A stretch of DNA of 6,041 nt from Verrucomicrobiota bacterium (lineage in GTDB: Bacteria > Verrucomicrobiota > Kiritimatiellia > Kiritimatiellales > Tichowtungiaceae). A model generated the notes under the pieces. It searched no databases. It saw only the letters and a program-made list of their open reading frames with translations, and was not told where the DNA came from. The stretch is from contig JAUXCB010000100.1 of NCBI GenBank assembly GCA_030619095.1, positions 1-6,041 of the forward strand, written 5' to 3'. The position numbers and the translations under genes were made by a program. Within the stretch, counting starts at the first letter, position 1. Every line of letters starts with the position of its first letter. Positions 1 to 6,004 of this stretch are shown here, in pieces.

Positions 1-138
1 GTATTGGATGCGCACCGATCCCTCTATGCGGCGCAGCAAGGACTCATTTCCCTCCACTTGACTCGACAGATCAATCAGGTGCACCTGTACGCCGTTCTCG
101 GCGGCGGGGGAAATAGCATGGAAAGGGGCAAAGAATAG
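1..138 (+). CDS. C-terminal end of an RND-type efflux outer-membrane lipoprotein/channel (NodT/OprM-like), partial
   Basis: Frame 1 is open from the left edge to a TAG at 136-138 and gives 45 residues. The segment LDAHRSLYAAQQGLISLHL, then R-x-x-N-x-V-x-LY-x-x-LGGG, matches the pattern known for the C-terminal end of efflux outer-membrane factors of the TolC/OprM/NodT type: 'LDAQRSLYxAQ' helix, 'R..N.V.LY.ALGGG' terminus. These proteins form the trimeric periplasm-spanning exit duct of RND (or MFP/ABC) pumps. Only the last periplasmic helix is inside the window, so substrate and partner pump cannot be told. The inner-membrane pump and adaptor genes would be expected to the left. The stop lies 3 nt before the next start, suggesting one operon with the patatin gene. 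The family call rests on a short stretch and is therefore good but not certain. Confidence 0.72.
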   Translation, partial: VLDAHRSLYAAQQGLISLHLTRQINQVHLYAVLGGGGNSMERGKE

Positions 139-141
139 CGT

Positions 142-1011
142 ATGAAAAAGATCGGTCTAGCACTGGGTGGCGGCGGAGCAAAGGGATTTGCACACATTCC
201 GATTCTGGAGGTGTTCGATGAACTCGGAATCAAACCCTATTGCATTACAGGCACAAGCATCGGTGCAATTATGGGCGCACTCTATGCTTCCGGTCATTCG
301 GCAAAAGATATTTTCAATCTGGTTCACCAACTGCTGGTTGCACCCAAAAAATCTACGCTGAAGGATATGTTCCGGAACTCGGACACGTTCAAATTTCTAG
401 AACTGATTGATCCAAACTTTAGTCTGAGGCCCAAGGGGTTGCTCAAGGGGGAAAAACTACTGGGGTTCCTCTACAATCACATGAATGTCTCCTCCTTCGA
501 GGAGCTGGAAATTCCCCTAAAGACTGTCGCAACGGATTTCTGGCGCAAAGAACCCGTGGTTTTCGACCGGGGAGAACTCCTGCCAGCCTTGCGTGCCAGC
601 ATGGCGATACCCTGCATTTTTACTCCGGTCATGATGGGTGAAAAGGTACTGGTTGATGGGGGATTGGTTAACAATGTCCCCCACGACCTGCTCAACGACG
701 AATGCGATATCCGTATTGCGGTGGACATCAAAGGAGATCGCTCGACACCGAAAAACAAAATCCCCAATCCGATGGAAGCCCTGTTCCATACCTACGATGT
801 GATGATGGACGCCACTGTAAAAGAAAAGCGGGTCAACCACTCGGTTGACATCTATCTGCACCCCCCCCTTGTTGATATCGACATACTCGATTTTCACAAG
901 GCGGAAATTATCTACGAACAGGGAGTGAAAGCCAAAGACGATTTTAAGCGCAGGCTGGAACCCTTGCTTTCTGAAAAGCCCCCGCATATGAATTGGTTTT
1001 GGGAAAAGTAG
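142..1011 (+). CDS. Patatin-like phospholipase family protein (RssA-like serine acyl hydrolase)
   Basis: This 289-residue protein carries the complete patatin catalytic signature. It has the glycine-rich oxyanion-hole loop GGGGAKG at residues 9-15, the nucleophile elbow GTSIG at 37-41 with Ser39, and the DGG motif at 172-174 with Asp172 completing the Ser-Asp dyad. Family members hydrolyse acyl chains from (phospho)lipids. The length is that of the stand-alone bacterial RssA/YchK-like group: no signal peptide, membrane helix or beta-barrel extension is visible, so it is probably cytoplasmic or peripheral to the inner membrane. The start at 142 follows a purine-rich AAAGGGG at 122-128, spacing about 13 nt, which is a little long. 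It sits 3 nt behind an efflux outer-membrane gene, probably co-transcribed, and a strong hairpin terminator follows its stop. True substrate and physiological role are unknown; the association with an efflux operon hints at envelope lipid handling, which is inference only. Confidence 0.93.
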   Translation: MKKIGLALGGGGAKGFAHIPILEVFDELGIKPYCITGTSIGAIMGALYASGHSAKDIFNLVHQLLVAPKKSTLKDMFRNSDTFKFLELIDPNFSLRPKGLLKGEKLLGFLYNHMNVSSFEELEIPLKTVATDFWRKEPVVFDRGELLPALRASMAIPCIFTPVMMGEKVLVDGGLVNNVPHDLLNDECDIRIAVDIKGDRSTPKNKIPNPMEALFHTYDVMMDATVKEKRVNHSVDIYLHPPLVDIDILDFHKAEIIYEQGVKAKDDFKRRLEPLLSEKPPHMNWFWEK

Positions 1012-1058
1012 ATCAACTGGCAGGGGCGGTTTCCATGCCGATGTTTTTCAACCCTCGG

Positions 1059-1092
1059 AAACCACACCTTGCAAGGTGTGGTTTATTTGTTT
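1059..1092 (+). terminator. Rho-independent terminator of the efflux/patatin operon
   Basis: Bases 1059-1084 form a perfect 26-bp palindrome (AAACCACACCTTG and its complement). It can fold as an 11-bp stem with a TGCA loop. It is followed by a T-rich tail, TTTATTTG then TTTTT, through 1094. It lies 48 nt after the patatin stop, the right place for an intrinsic terminator. A weaker 7-bp inverted repeat, GGTTTCC 1028-1034 with GGAAACC 1057-1063, overlaps its left arm and could compete with it. The interruption of the T-tract is the only imperfect feature. Confidence 0.75.
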
Positions 1093-1129
1093 TTCCAATG
1101 CTTGGAAAAAAGGTTTCAAGCATTGGAAA
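1092..1129. repeat. Nested inverted repeat (TTCCAA/TTGGAA type) upstream of leuB
   Basis: TTTCCAATGCTTG at 1092-1104 is exactly complementary to CAAGCATTGGAAA at 1117-1129, giving a 13-bp stem around a 12-nt A-rich loop. Each arm is itself near-palindromic: TTCCAA-TGC-TTGGAA on the left and TTTCAA-GCA-TTGGAA on the right. The element could therefore fold either as one long hairpin or as two small ones. A further GGAAAC (1125-1130) / GGGTTTCC (1136-1143) pair continues the theme. No T-run follows, so it is not a typical terminator. Operator, attenuator-like leader structure or dispersed palindromic repeat are all possible; the function is unknown. Confidence 0.7.
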
Positions 1130-1187
1130 CATCTGGGGTTTCCGTTAGGCTCGCGCTTCTGTTTTTAGATGTGTGCGTGAGATTGAA

Positions 1188-1193
1188 AGGGGA
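1188..1193 (+). promoter_or_regulatory. Ribosome binding site that fixes the leuB start
   Basis: AGGGGA lies 4 nt before the ATG at 1198. It supports this ATG over the upstream in-frame TTG at 1069, which lies within the terminator palindrome and would add 43 residues unlike any LeuB N-terminus. Confidence 0.7.
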
Positions 1194-1197
1194 TTGT

Positions 1198-2283
1198 ATG
1201 AGTAAGAGTTATGACATTGCAGTGATTGGCGGCGATGGTACCGGCCCGGAAGTGGCCCGCGAGGGAGTGAAGGTTCTTAGGGCCGTGGCGGATAAATTCG
1301 GATTTAAACTCAATTTTGAAGAGTATGATTACGGCGGGGAGCGCTACTTGCGTACTAACGAAGTGCTGCCCGAAAGTGCGGCATCCGATCTGTCTCAGCA
1401 CGATGCAATTTTTCTCGGGGCCATCGGTCATCCGGATGTGAAACCCGGCATTCTCGAAAAAGGGATTCTGCTCAAACTTCGTTTCGAGCTCGATCAGTAC
1501 ATCAACCTGCGCCCCGTAAAACTGTTTCCCGGTGTCGAGACACCGATTAAAGACAAGGGGCCGGAAGAGATCGACTACGTGATCGTCCGTGAAAACAGTG
1601 GGGGCATCTACACCGGTGCCGGCGGGATCTCTATGAAGGGCACGCCGAACGAGGTGGCTGTCCAGTCGATGGTCTATAATCGCTTTCAGGTGGAGCGTTG
1701 CCTGCGATACGCTTTTGATTACGCCCGCAAGTCCGGCAAAAAATCGCGCGGCCTCGGGAAAGAAAACACGCTCGGCCTCGTCGGAAAAACCAATGTACTG
1801 ACGCATGTGTTTGATCTGTGGGAGCGCGCCTTCCATGAAATTGGTGATGCGGATTACGCGGATATCCGCCGCGACTACTATCACGTGGATGCCACTTGTA
1901 TGTGGATGGTGAAAAGCCCCGAGTGGTTTGATGTGCTTGTTACTGGCAATATGTTCGGCGACATCATCACCGACCTCGGTGCCATGACGCAAGGCGGCAT
2001 GGGGATCGCCGCAGGCGGAAACATCAACCCCGAAGGCGTGAGCATGTTTGAGCCAATCGGCGGCTCCGCCCCGAAGTACACCGGGCAAAACGTCATCAAT
2101 CCGCTCGCTGCGATTTGTGCGGGCGCGATGATGCTCAAAGAACTGGGTGAAGACAAAGCGGGCAATGCGATTGAAGCCGCCGTGGCCGACATCACCGCCA
2201 ACAAGCTCAAAGGCCTCGCCGCCGGAGGGATGGGGTACTCCACAACCGAAGTCGGCGACTTCGTCGCCACAGGCGTGGCGTAG
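1198..2283 (+). CDS. leuB: 3-isopropylmalate dehydrogenase-type beta-decarboxylating dehydrogenase (LeuB family)
   Basis: This 361-residue member of the isocitrate/isopropylmalate dehydrogenase family most likely oxidises and decarboxylates 3-isopropylmalate to 2-oxoisocaproate in leucine synthesis. The N-terminus [12 protein letters not shown] (7-18) is canonical. Substrate-binding arginines appear at Arg95, Arg105 and Arg131, the catalytic Tyr138 in GGIYTG, Lys197 in GKTNV, and metal-binding aspartates at Asp231, Asp255 and Asp259 in FGDIITD. The cofactor loop reads [16 protein letters not shown] (287-302). It lacks the usual His (VHGSAP) and has Lys293-Tyr294 where NAD-dependent LeuB has Asp-Ile. 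Lys-Tyr is the pair found in NADP-dependent isocitrate dehydrogenase. The [11 protein letters not shown] helix resembles the actinobacterial/PVC LeuB branch and, more distantly, tartrate dehydrogenases. A stand-alone gene with its own RBS and terminator; no other leu genes are in the window. Isocitrate, homoisocitrate or tartrate activity cannot be excluded. Confidence 0.85.
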   Translation: MSKSYDIAVIGGDGTGPEVAREGVKVLRAVADKFGFKLNFEEYDYGGERYLRTNEVLPESAASDLSQHDAIFLGAIGHPDVKPGILEKGILLKLRFELDQYINLRPVKLFPGVETPIKDKGPEEIDYVIVRENSGGIYTGAGGISMKGTPNEVAVQSMVYNRFQVERCLRYAFDYARKSGKKSRGLGKENTLGLVGKTNVLTHVFDLWERAFHEIGDADYADIRRDYYHVDATCMWMVKSPEWFDVLVTGNMFGDIITDLGAMTQGGMGIAAGGNINPEGVSMFEPIGGSAPKYTGQNVINPLAAICAGAMMLKELGEDKAGNAIEAAVADITANKLKGLAAGGMGYSTTEVGDFVATGVA

Positions 2284-2323
2284 GACTCAACGCAACGTCG
2301 CTGAGTACGCAAAGTGCGCAAAG

Positions 2324-2353
2324 AAAAACCCGCTCGATTTGAGCGGGTTTTTT
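2324..2353. terminator. Bidirectional rho-independent terminator between convergent leuB and antiporter genes
   Basis: AAAAACCCGCTC (2324-2335) pairs with GAGCGGGTTTTT (2341-2352), a 12-bp stem with a GATTT loop. Six T follow the GC core on the plus strand (2348-2353). The minus strand reads five T from the complement of the A-run, then C and more T-rich sequence. It lies 40 nt after the leuB stop and 41 nt beyond the antiporter stop on the other strand, so one hairpin can serve both convergent genes. Confidence 0.88.
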
Positions 2354-2394
2354 GTTTATCTGCTTTAGGAGCAGGTCGCCGGTTGACGTTTGGC

Positions 2395-4059
2395 TTAGAA
2401 CATTCCGGCGAGGAGGTTGTTCCCCATGCTCTGCAGGTCTTCCATCTTCTGGGTGGCTTCGAGCAGGTCGGACAGGGAGAGCAGTTCTTCGACAAGCATG
2501 AGACGGGCAATATGCTGATGCTCTGCCGGGGCATTGATTCGGAGAGTCATCCCGTCCTCGATCAGCACAAACATGATGTCATCTTTTCGAACCTGATAGG
2601 TCGGCTGATCCGTCTGAAGATGGTGCACAAAAAATTCTTCGTTCTGCAGTGCGCGGATGAAGCGGTTGATCAGGAATTCAGTGATATCGCGCGACGGAAA
2701 GGTGAGTTCGATCGACTGGATGTCTTCGCTGCCGCCCGCCATTTCTTTGCGCAGTCCGCTGCCGCCCTCAAAGGATTTAACGAGCAGGGGCGGGGCGAGC
2801 AGGGTGGTGATGACGGTCATCATGATGGAGACGCCGAAAATTCCCTGGTCGATGATGCCGGAGGCGAGTCCGATCCCGGCGACAATGAGAGCCACTTCGC
2901 CGCGCGGCAGCATGCCGAGGCCGATGCGTATGGAGCCGCGCAGATTAAAACGCATGGCCCACGCCGGGATTCCGCAGCCGAGTACCTTGGAGGCGATGGC
3001 GAGCAGGGAGTAGACGGAGCCGAAGAGAAGGACGGGCTTCATGGCGGTGAAGTCGACCATCATGCCCATGACGCAGAAGAAGATGGGGACGAGAATGTTG
3101 TAGGTTCCCCGCATGTGGTGTTCGATTTCGTGTGCGAGATCGGTTCGCGAAAGTGCCAGCCCCATAATGTAGGCTCCAATAATCATGGCCAGCCCCGCCA
3201 TTTCGGCCAGTCCTGCCAAGAGTAGCGCCAGCCCGAAGCAGGTGGACACGATCATCTCTTTGGACTTAAACTGCTTGATGGCCGACGTGATTTTTCGTGC
3301 GAAAATTAGCCCCAGCGCAGTGACGACGACGAAAAAGCCGATTGCCTTCGCGGCGATGATGCCGATTTCGATCCAGTTGACTTCGCCACCACTCAGACGG
3401 ACGTTGGCCATCCCCATGACGATGGCGAGGGTTACGATGCCAAAGACGTCGTCGAATACCGCGCCGGCCAGAATGGTGACGCCTTCCGGGGAGGACATTT
3501 TTCGTTTCTCAGCGAGGATACGCGCGGTGATGCCGACGGAGGTTGCGACGGAGATGACACCCAGGAAGAGTGCGGCCGGATCCATGAAGGTGTCGATGCC
3601 GTTGCCGGGCCAGACGACGGCGATCAGATCGCCGAGGATAAAGGAGGCCAGCAGCCCGCCGAGCCCGACGACGGAGCCGACGACGGAGTAGCGCAGGAAG
3701 GAGGCGAGGTCGGTTTCGAGTCCCGCTAGAAACAGCAGGATGATCGAGGCGAGGGTGGCGATGCCGTAAAGTTCGGCGGAGGCGGCAAAGCCGTGGTTCT
3801 CGGCAAAGAGAGTCCCGAGGGTCGGCAGATGGATTTTTCCGCCGAGCGCATAGGGGCCGATGATCATCCCGGATGCGAGTTCGCCGAGCACGGCGGGCAT
3901 TTTCAGGAAGCGCTGCGCGAGATAGCCGCCGCTTTTGGCCACAATAATAATGACCGCCAGTTGGATCATCAGATGCACCATCATATGTGTGATGCTATGA
4001 CTAGACTCCTCGGCGGCATGGTGAACGGCTGCGACTGTGGCGTGGGTTAGATTGGTCAT
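2395..4059 (-). CDS. Cation/proton antiporter, CPA2 family (Na+ or K+/H+ exchanger) with cytosolic tail
   Basis: This 554-residue integral membrane protein has about a dozen hydrophobic helices between residues 27 and 430. Family landmarks are clear: the helix-1/2 segment [18 protein letters not shown] (52-69), the unwound TM4 motif [13 protein letters not shown] (170-182), [15 protein letters not shown] (190-204) with the ion-binding pair Asp203-Asp204, and [13 protein letters not shown] (385-397). The Asp-Asp pair resembles Na+/H+ exchangers such as NapA/GerN rather than the Gln-Asp of KefC, but ion choice cannot be decided from this. Residues ~434-554 form a soluble tail that I do not recognise; no TrkA-N nucleotide fold is seen. 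The first 29 residues contain six histidines. An AGGAG lies 6 nt before the ATG and overlaps the stop of the upstream EIIA gene, implying translational coupling. Predicted role: monovalent-cation/pH homeostasis at the inner membrane, possibly under PTS control through the neighbour. Confidence 0.92.
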   Translation of the reverse strand: MTNLTHATVAAVHHAAEESSHSITHMMVHLMIQLAVIIIVAKSGGYLAQRFLKMPAVLGELASGMIIGPYALGGKIHLPTLGTLFAENHGFAASAELYGIATLASIILLFLAGLETDLASFLRYSVVGSVVGLGGLLASFILGDLIAVVWPGNGIDTFMDPAALFLGVISVATSVGITARILAEKRKMSSPEGVTILAGAVFDDVFGIVTLAIVMGMANVRLSGGEVNWIEIGIIAAKAIGFFVVVTALGLIFARKITSAIKQFKSKEMIVSTCFGLALLLAGLAEMAGLAMIIGAYIMGLALSRTDLAHEIEHHMRGTYNILVPIFFCVMGMMVDFTAMKPVLLFGSVYSLLAIASKVLGCGIPAWAMRFNLRGSIRIGLGMLPRGEVALIVAGIGLASGIIDQGIFGVSIMMTVITTLLAPPLLVKSFEGGSGLRKEMAGGSEDIQSIELTFPSRDITEFLINRFIRALQNEEFFVHHLQTDQPTYQVRKDDIMFVLIEDGMTLRINAPAEHQHIARLMLVEELLSLSDLLEATQKMEDLQSMGNNLLAGMF

Positions 4060-4068
4060 GGCGCACTC

Positions 4069-4515
4069 CTAGGCAGTTAGCAACGCCAGCATCTCGCTCG
4101 TCGTAGAGGCTTCAATCAGCTTTTCACTCAGTTCGGGGCGGCTCAGAATTTTGCTGATTTCGGCAAGGAACTGAATGTGCGGCCCGACCCGGTTGGCCGG
4201 GGAGAGCGTCATAATGAAAATGCGGGAGGGATTTCCATCCATGGCATCGAAATCCGTTCCTTCCCGGCAGATCGCCACGGCCACGGTCAGCTGGTCGACC
4301 GAATCGCTTTTTCCGTGCGGAATGGCAATGCCGTTCTGCATGCCGGTGGACATTTTTTCTTCCCGCGCCAGAACCGCTTCCCGTGCGGAATCACGATCCG
4401 TGATTTTTCCGGAAGAGGCCACAAAATCAACGATTTGCCGGATGATCTCTTCCTTGCTGCCAGGTTTGAGGTTCGGGAGGATCGACTCTTTTATGAGCAG
4501 TTTTTTGAGATTCAT
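4069..4515 (-). CDS. PTS EIIA protein, fructose/nitrogen (PtsN-like) class
   Basis: This 148-residue single-domain protein is the usual length of a stand-alone EIIA of the fructose/mannitol/Ntr class. The signature REEKMSTGMQNGIAIPHGK (51-69) contains the phospho-accepting His67. A second conserved histidine lies in GPHIQFLAEISKIL (111-124). The family takes phosphate from HPr or NPr, and PtsN-type members mostly regulate partners rather than carry sugar. No EIIB/EIIC permease is nearby. Instead the next gene, 9 nt downstream, is a cation/proton antiporter, so a regulatory role on ion exchange is likely by context; E. coli PtsN is known to affect K+ transport through TrkA and KdpD. The start is supported by AGGAG 5 nt before the ATG. 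I leave the symbol empty because paralogues of ptsN are common in this class. Confidence 0.9.
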   Translation of the reverse strand: MNLKKLLIKESILPNLKPGSKEEIIRQIVDFVASSGKITDRDSAREAVLAREEKMSTGMQNGIAIPHGKSDSVDQLTVAVAICREGTDFDAMDGNPSRIFIMTLSPANRVGPHIQFLAEISKILSRPELSEKLIEASTTSEMLALLTA

Positions 4516-4543
4516 GGGTTCTCCTGAAAAAAATAGAGCGCGT

Positions 4544-4571
4544 ATTGTGGGCTTCTTTATTCATGGGTCAA
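4544..4571 (-). promoter_or_regulatory. Predicted sigma70-type promoter for the EIIA-antiporter operon
   Basis: On the minus strand TTGACC (complement of 4566-4571) matches the -35 consensus at 5 of 6 positions. CACAAT (complement of 4544-4549) matches the -10 at 4 of 6, with a 16-nt spacer. Transcription would begin near 4537, leaving a leader of about 22 nt that contains the AGGAG of the EIIA gene. The placement is plausible, but it was identified by eye in an AT-rich region. Confidence 0.42.
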
Positions 4572-4606
4572 TGGAAAAATCAGACAAAAACAGGAGGAGA
4601 GTGTTC

Positions 4607-4672
4607 ATGTTTATCCATCTATACTTAATTATTATTGCATTTCACCTTGTGACATTTTTATTTTTAGCGTAA
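4607..4672 (+). CDS. Possible 21-residue hydrophobic membrane micro-protein (alternative start at 4571, 33 residues)
   Basis: An ATG at 4607 is preceded by a near-perfect Shine-Dalgarno AGGAGGAG (4592-4599), 9 nt from AGGAGG to the start, the strongest such site in the window. The ORF encodes 21 residues, nearly all hydrophobic (I, L, F, V, A, with two His and one Tyr), enough for one membrane span, and ends in TAA. An in-frame ATG at 4571 would add a charged head, MEKSDKNRRRVF, giving a typical Arg-rich cytosolic N-terminus plus helix. That start has no visible RBS and overlaps the minus-strand -35 box. The frame is also open further upstream, antisense to the EIIA gene, so the ORF end alone is not evidence. 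It lies 71 nt before the HU gene, so it could be a leader peptide, a small membrane protein, or chance. I know of no match. Confidence 0.35.
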   Translation: MFIHLYLIIIAFHLVTFLFLA

Positions 4673-4743
4673 GACATCCATTCAAATGGGGATCCGGATA
4701 AGCTGGGTCAATATATGTAACAACTGCAATAGGAGTATCAAAC

Positions 4744-5019
4744 ATGGCAGCAACCAAATCACAGATCATCGCTCAAGTCGCTGAAGATGCGGACATCAGC
4801 AAAATCCAGGCGAAAGCCGCTATTGAATCGCTCGTAGGTCAGGCGTACACCGGCGCTGGCGAAGGCTTCACCATTCCGGGGCTTGGCAAGCTCGTTAAAG
4901 TCGACCGTGCCGCCCGAATGGGACGCAACCCCGCCACCGGCGAAACCATCCAGATCGCTGCGAAAACGGTTCTTAAATTCCGTATCGCAAAAGCGGCTAA
5001 AGACGCTGTTCTTAGCTAA
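4744..5019 (+). CDS. HU-family DNA-binding protein
   Basis: At 91 residues it has the standard size of HU/IHF proteins, small dimeric nucleoid proteins that bend DNA. An N-terminal helical region (about 3-40) precedes the beta segment FTIPGLGKLVKV (42-53). The arm contains ARMGRNPATGETI (57-69), in which Pro63 corresponds to the intercalating proline at the arm tip. The C-terminal KFRIAKAAKDAVL follows the family pattern. AGGAG at 4731-4735, 8 nt before the ATG, supports the start. No extra lysine-rich tail is present. A dedicated terminator follows 16 nt after the stop, so it appears monocistronic apart from the possible micro-ORF upstream. I could not settle a promoter: TTGCAT (4635) with TATTTT (4659) is only weak. 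HU versus IHF-like paralogue cannot be told. Confidence 0.95.
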   Translation: MAATKSQIIAQVAEDADISKIQAKAAIESLVGQAYTGAGEGFTIPGLGKLVKVDRAARMGRNPATGETIQIAAKTVLKFRIAKAAKDAVLS

Positions 5020-5035
5020 ACCGCTCTGCGATATG

Positions 5036-5064
5036 CAGCCGCCCTCACCGGCGGCTGTTTTTTT
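5036..5064 (+). terminator. Rho-independent terminator of the HU gene
   Basis: CAGCCGCC (5036-5043) pairs with GGCGGCTG (5050-5057) around a 6-nt loop and is followed directly by seven T (5058-5064). It starts 16 nt after the HU stop and 35 nt before the metF start. metF is therefore likely to need its own promoter or read-through. Confidence 0.9.
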
Positions 5065-5080
5065 ATGCTTGAATAATTCC

Positions 5081-5096
5081 GTTTATCCGGATAAAC
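5081..5096. promoter_or_regulatory. 16-bp perfect palindrome just before metF; candidate operator
   Basis: GTTTATCCGGATAAAC is a perfect palindrome ending 2 nt before the metF ATG at 5099. Its 10-mer core ATCCGGATAA occurs again at 4692-4701, ahead of the HU gene. It does not resemble the E. coli MetJ box (AGACGTCT). A repressor site or an mRNA hairpin masking the start are possibilities; the function is inferred only. Confidence 0.35.
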
Positions 5097-5098
5097 AG

Positions 5099-6004
5099 AT
5101 GTTTATGACCATTGCTCAACAACTCAAGACAGCGGATCGACCCCTGATCTCCGTGGAATTCTTTTCGCCGACAACCGACGCGGGGCAGAAGGCCTTCGAT
5201 CGGGCGGCGCAGGCGTTGACGGGTCTGAAGACGGACTTTGTCTCCGTCACCTGCGGAGCGGGCGGCTCGGCCGCCGGGCCGACGCTTGAAATCTGTCGGC
5301 AACTTGCCGGACTAAATTACAGGTCGATTATGCCTCACTGCACCTGCGTCGGGATGTCGCGTACCGATCTGGAGATCTTGTCCGATGCCATTGTCGGGCA
5401 GGGGATCCAGCATATAATGGCGCTGCGTGGCGACCCGCCACGCGGGGAGTCGACCTTTCGGCCTGTGCCTGATGGGTTTCGTTATGCTGCTCAGCTTGTC
5501 GCATTTCTGCGCGACCGCCATCCCGGTCTCTGCATCGGAGTGGCTGGCTATCCCGAAAAGCATCCGGAGGCGGACAGCCTGGACGAGGACATCCGCCACC
5601 TTAAAGAAAAGGTGGATGCGGGAGCGGACTTGATCACTACTCAGCTGTTTCTCGACACGCAGGTCTATTTTGATTTTGTCGATCGGTGCCGTTCCGCTGG
5701 CATCACCGTGCCGGTACTGCCCGGGCTGCTTCCAGTCACCTCTCTGCAACAGATCAAGCGGATGCAGACCTTCTGCGATTTTCATGTCCCGGAAAAACTG
5801 CAACACGACCTGCAGGCAGTGCAGGACAATCCAGCTAAAGCGGAGCGCATCGGGCTCTACTGGGTGATGGAGCAGATTTCCGAGCTGGTGGAAGGCGGTT
5901 CGCCCGGCATCCACCTCTATCTGCTCAACCGCGCGCAGACCGTTTTCTATCCTGAACTCTTCGCCTGCCTTTCCCGTGTGCGCGGAAAAAAGGCTAATGG
6001 CTGA
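5099..6004 (+). CDS. metF: 5,10-methylenetetrahydrofolate reductase
   Basis: At 301 residues it is close to E. coli MetF (296). It reduces 5,10-methylene-THF to 5-methyl-THF with FAD, supplying methyl groups for methionine. Visible family motifs in order: SVEFFSP (18-24) with the catalytic Glu20, DFVSVTCGAGGS (46-57), HCTCV (80-84), MALRGDPP (107-114) with FAD-contacting Asp112, VAGYPEKHPEA (138-148), KEKVDAGADLITTQLFLD (159-176) with Gln172, PGLLPVTSLQQIKRM (208-222) and GIHLYLLNR (280-288). The single TIM-barrel domain is complete. The start is uncertain: ATG 5099 and ATG 5105 are both possible and neither has a strong Shine-Dalgarno. An in-frame ATG at 5033 would lie across the HU terminator and is unlikely. 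The last codons overlap a direct repeat and heptamer array. No terminator is seen before the window ends. Confidence 0.94.
   Translation: MFMTIAQQLKTADRPLISVEFFSPTTDAGQKAFDRAAQALTGLKTDFVSVTCGAGGSAAGPTLEICRQLAGLNYRSIMPHCTCVGMSRTDLEILSDAIVGQGIQHIMALRGDPPRGESTFRPVPDGFRYAAQLVAFLRDRHPGLCIGVAGYPEKHPEADSLDEDIRHLKEKVDAGADLITTQLFLDTQVYFDFVDRCRSAGITVPVLPGLLPVTSLQQIKRMQTFCDFHVPEKLQHDLQAVQDNPAKAERIGLYWVMEQISELVEGGSPGIHLYLLNRAQTVFYPELFACLSRVRGKKANG

Noticed and set aside
517..987. Minus-strand ORF opposite the patatin gene
   Set aside because: Shadow frame with no RBS or family resemblance; the plus strand encodes a complete patatin signature.
1123..1151. Possible leuB promoter TTGGAA - 17 nt - TAGGCT
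   Set aside because: The -35 matches 4 of 6 and the -10 only 3 of 6 positions, and it overlaps the inverted repeat; too weak to call.
1069..1197. N-terminal extension of leuB from an in-frame TTG at 1069
   Set aside because: The TTG lies inside the terminator palindrome, the added residues resemble no LeuB N-terminus, and ATG 1198 has a good ribosome binding site and begins the canonical family sequence.
1165..2088. Long minus-strand ORF (307 codons) opposite leuB
   Set aside because: It is fully antisense to a gene with intact catalytic motifs, and its translation shows no recognisable domain. Codon bias of the plus gene explains the open frame.
2309..2323. CGCAAAG-TG-CGCAAAG short repeat after leuB
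   Set aside because: Two 7-mers only, with no further copies nearby; not enough to claim a repeat element.
2314..3225. Plus-strand ORF (303 codons) opposite the antiporter
   Set aside because: Antisense shadow with low-complexity Asp/Gly/His/Glu-rich translation; it also begins within the shared terminator.
4883..5098. Upstream starts for metF, including ATG 5033
   Set aside because: The extension runs antagonistically through the HU gene in another frame and through its terminator hairpin. MetF homologues begin near the ATG at 5099/5105.
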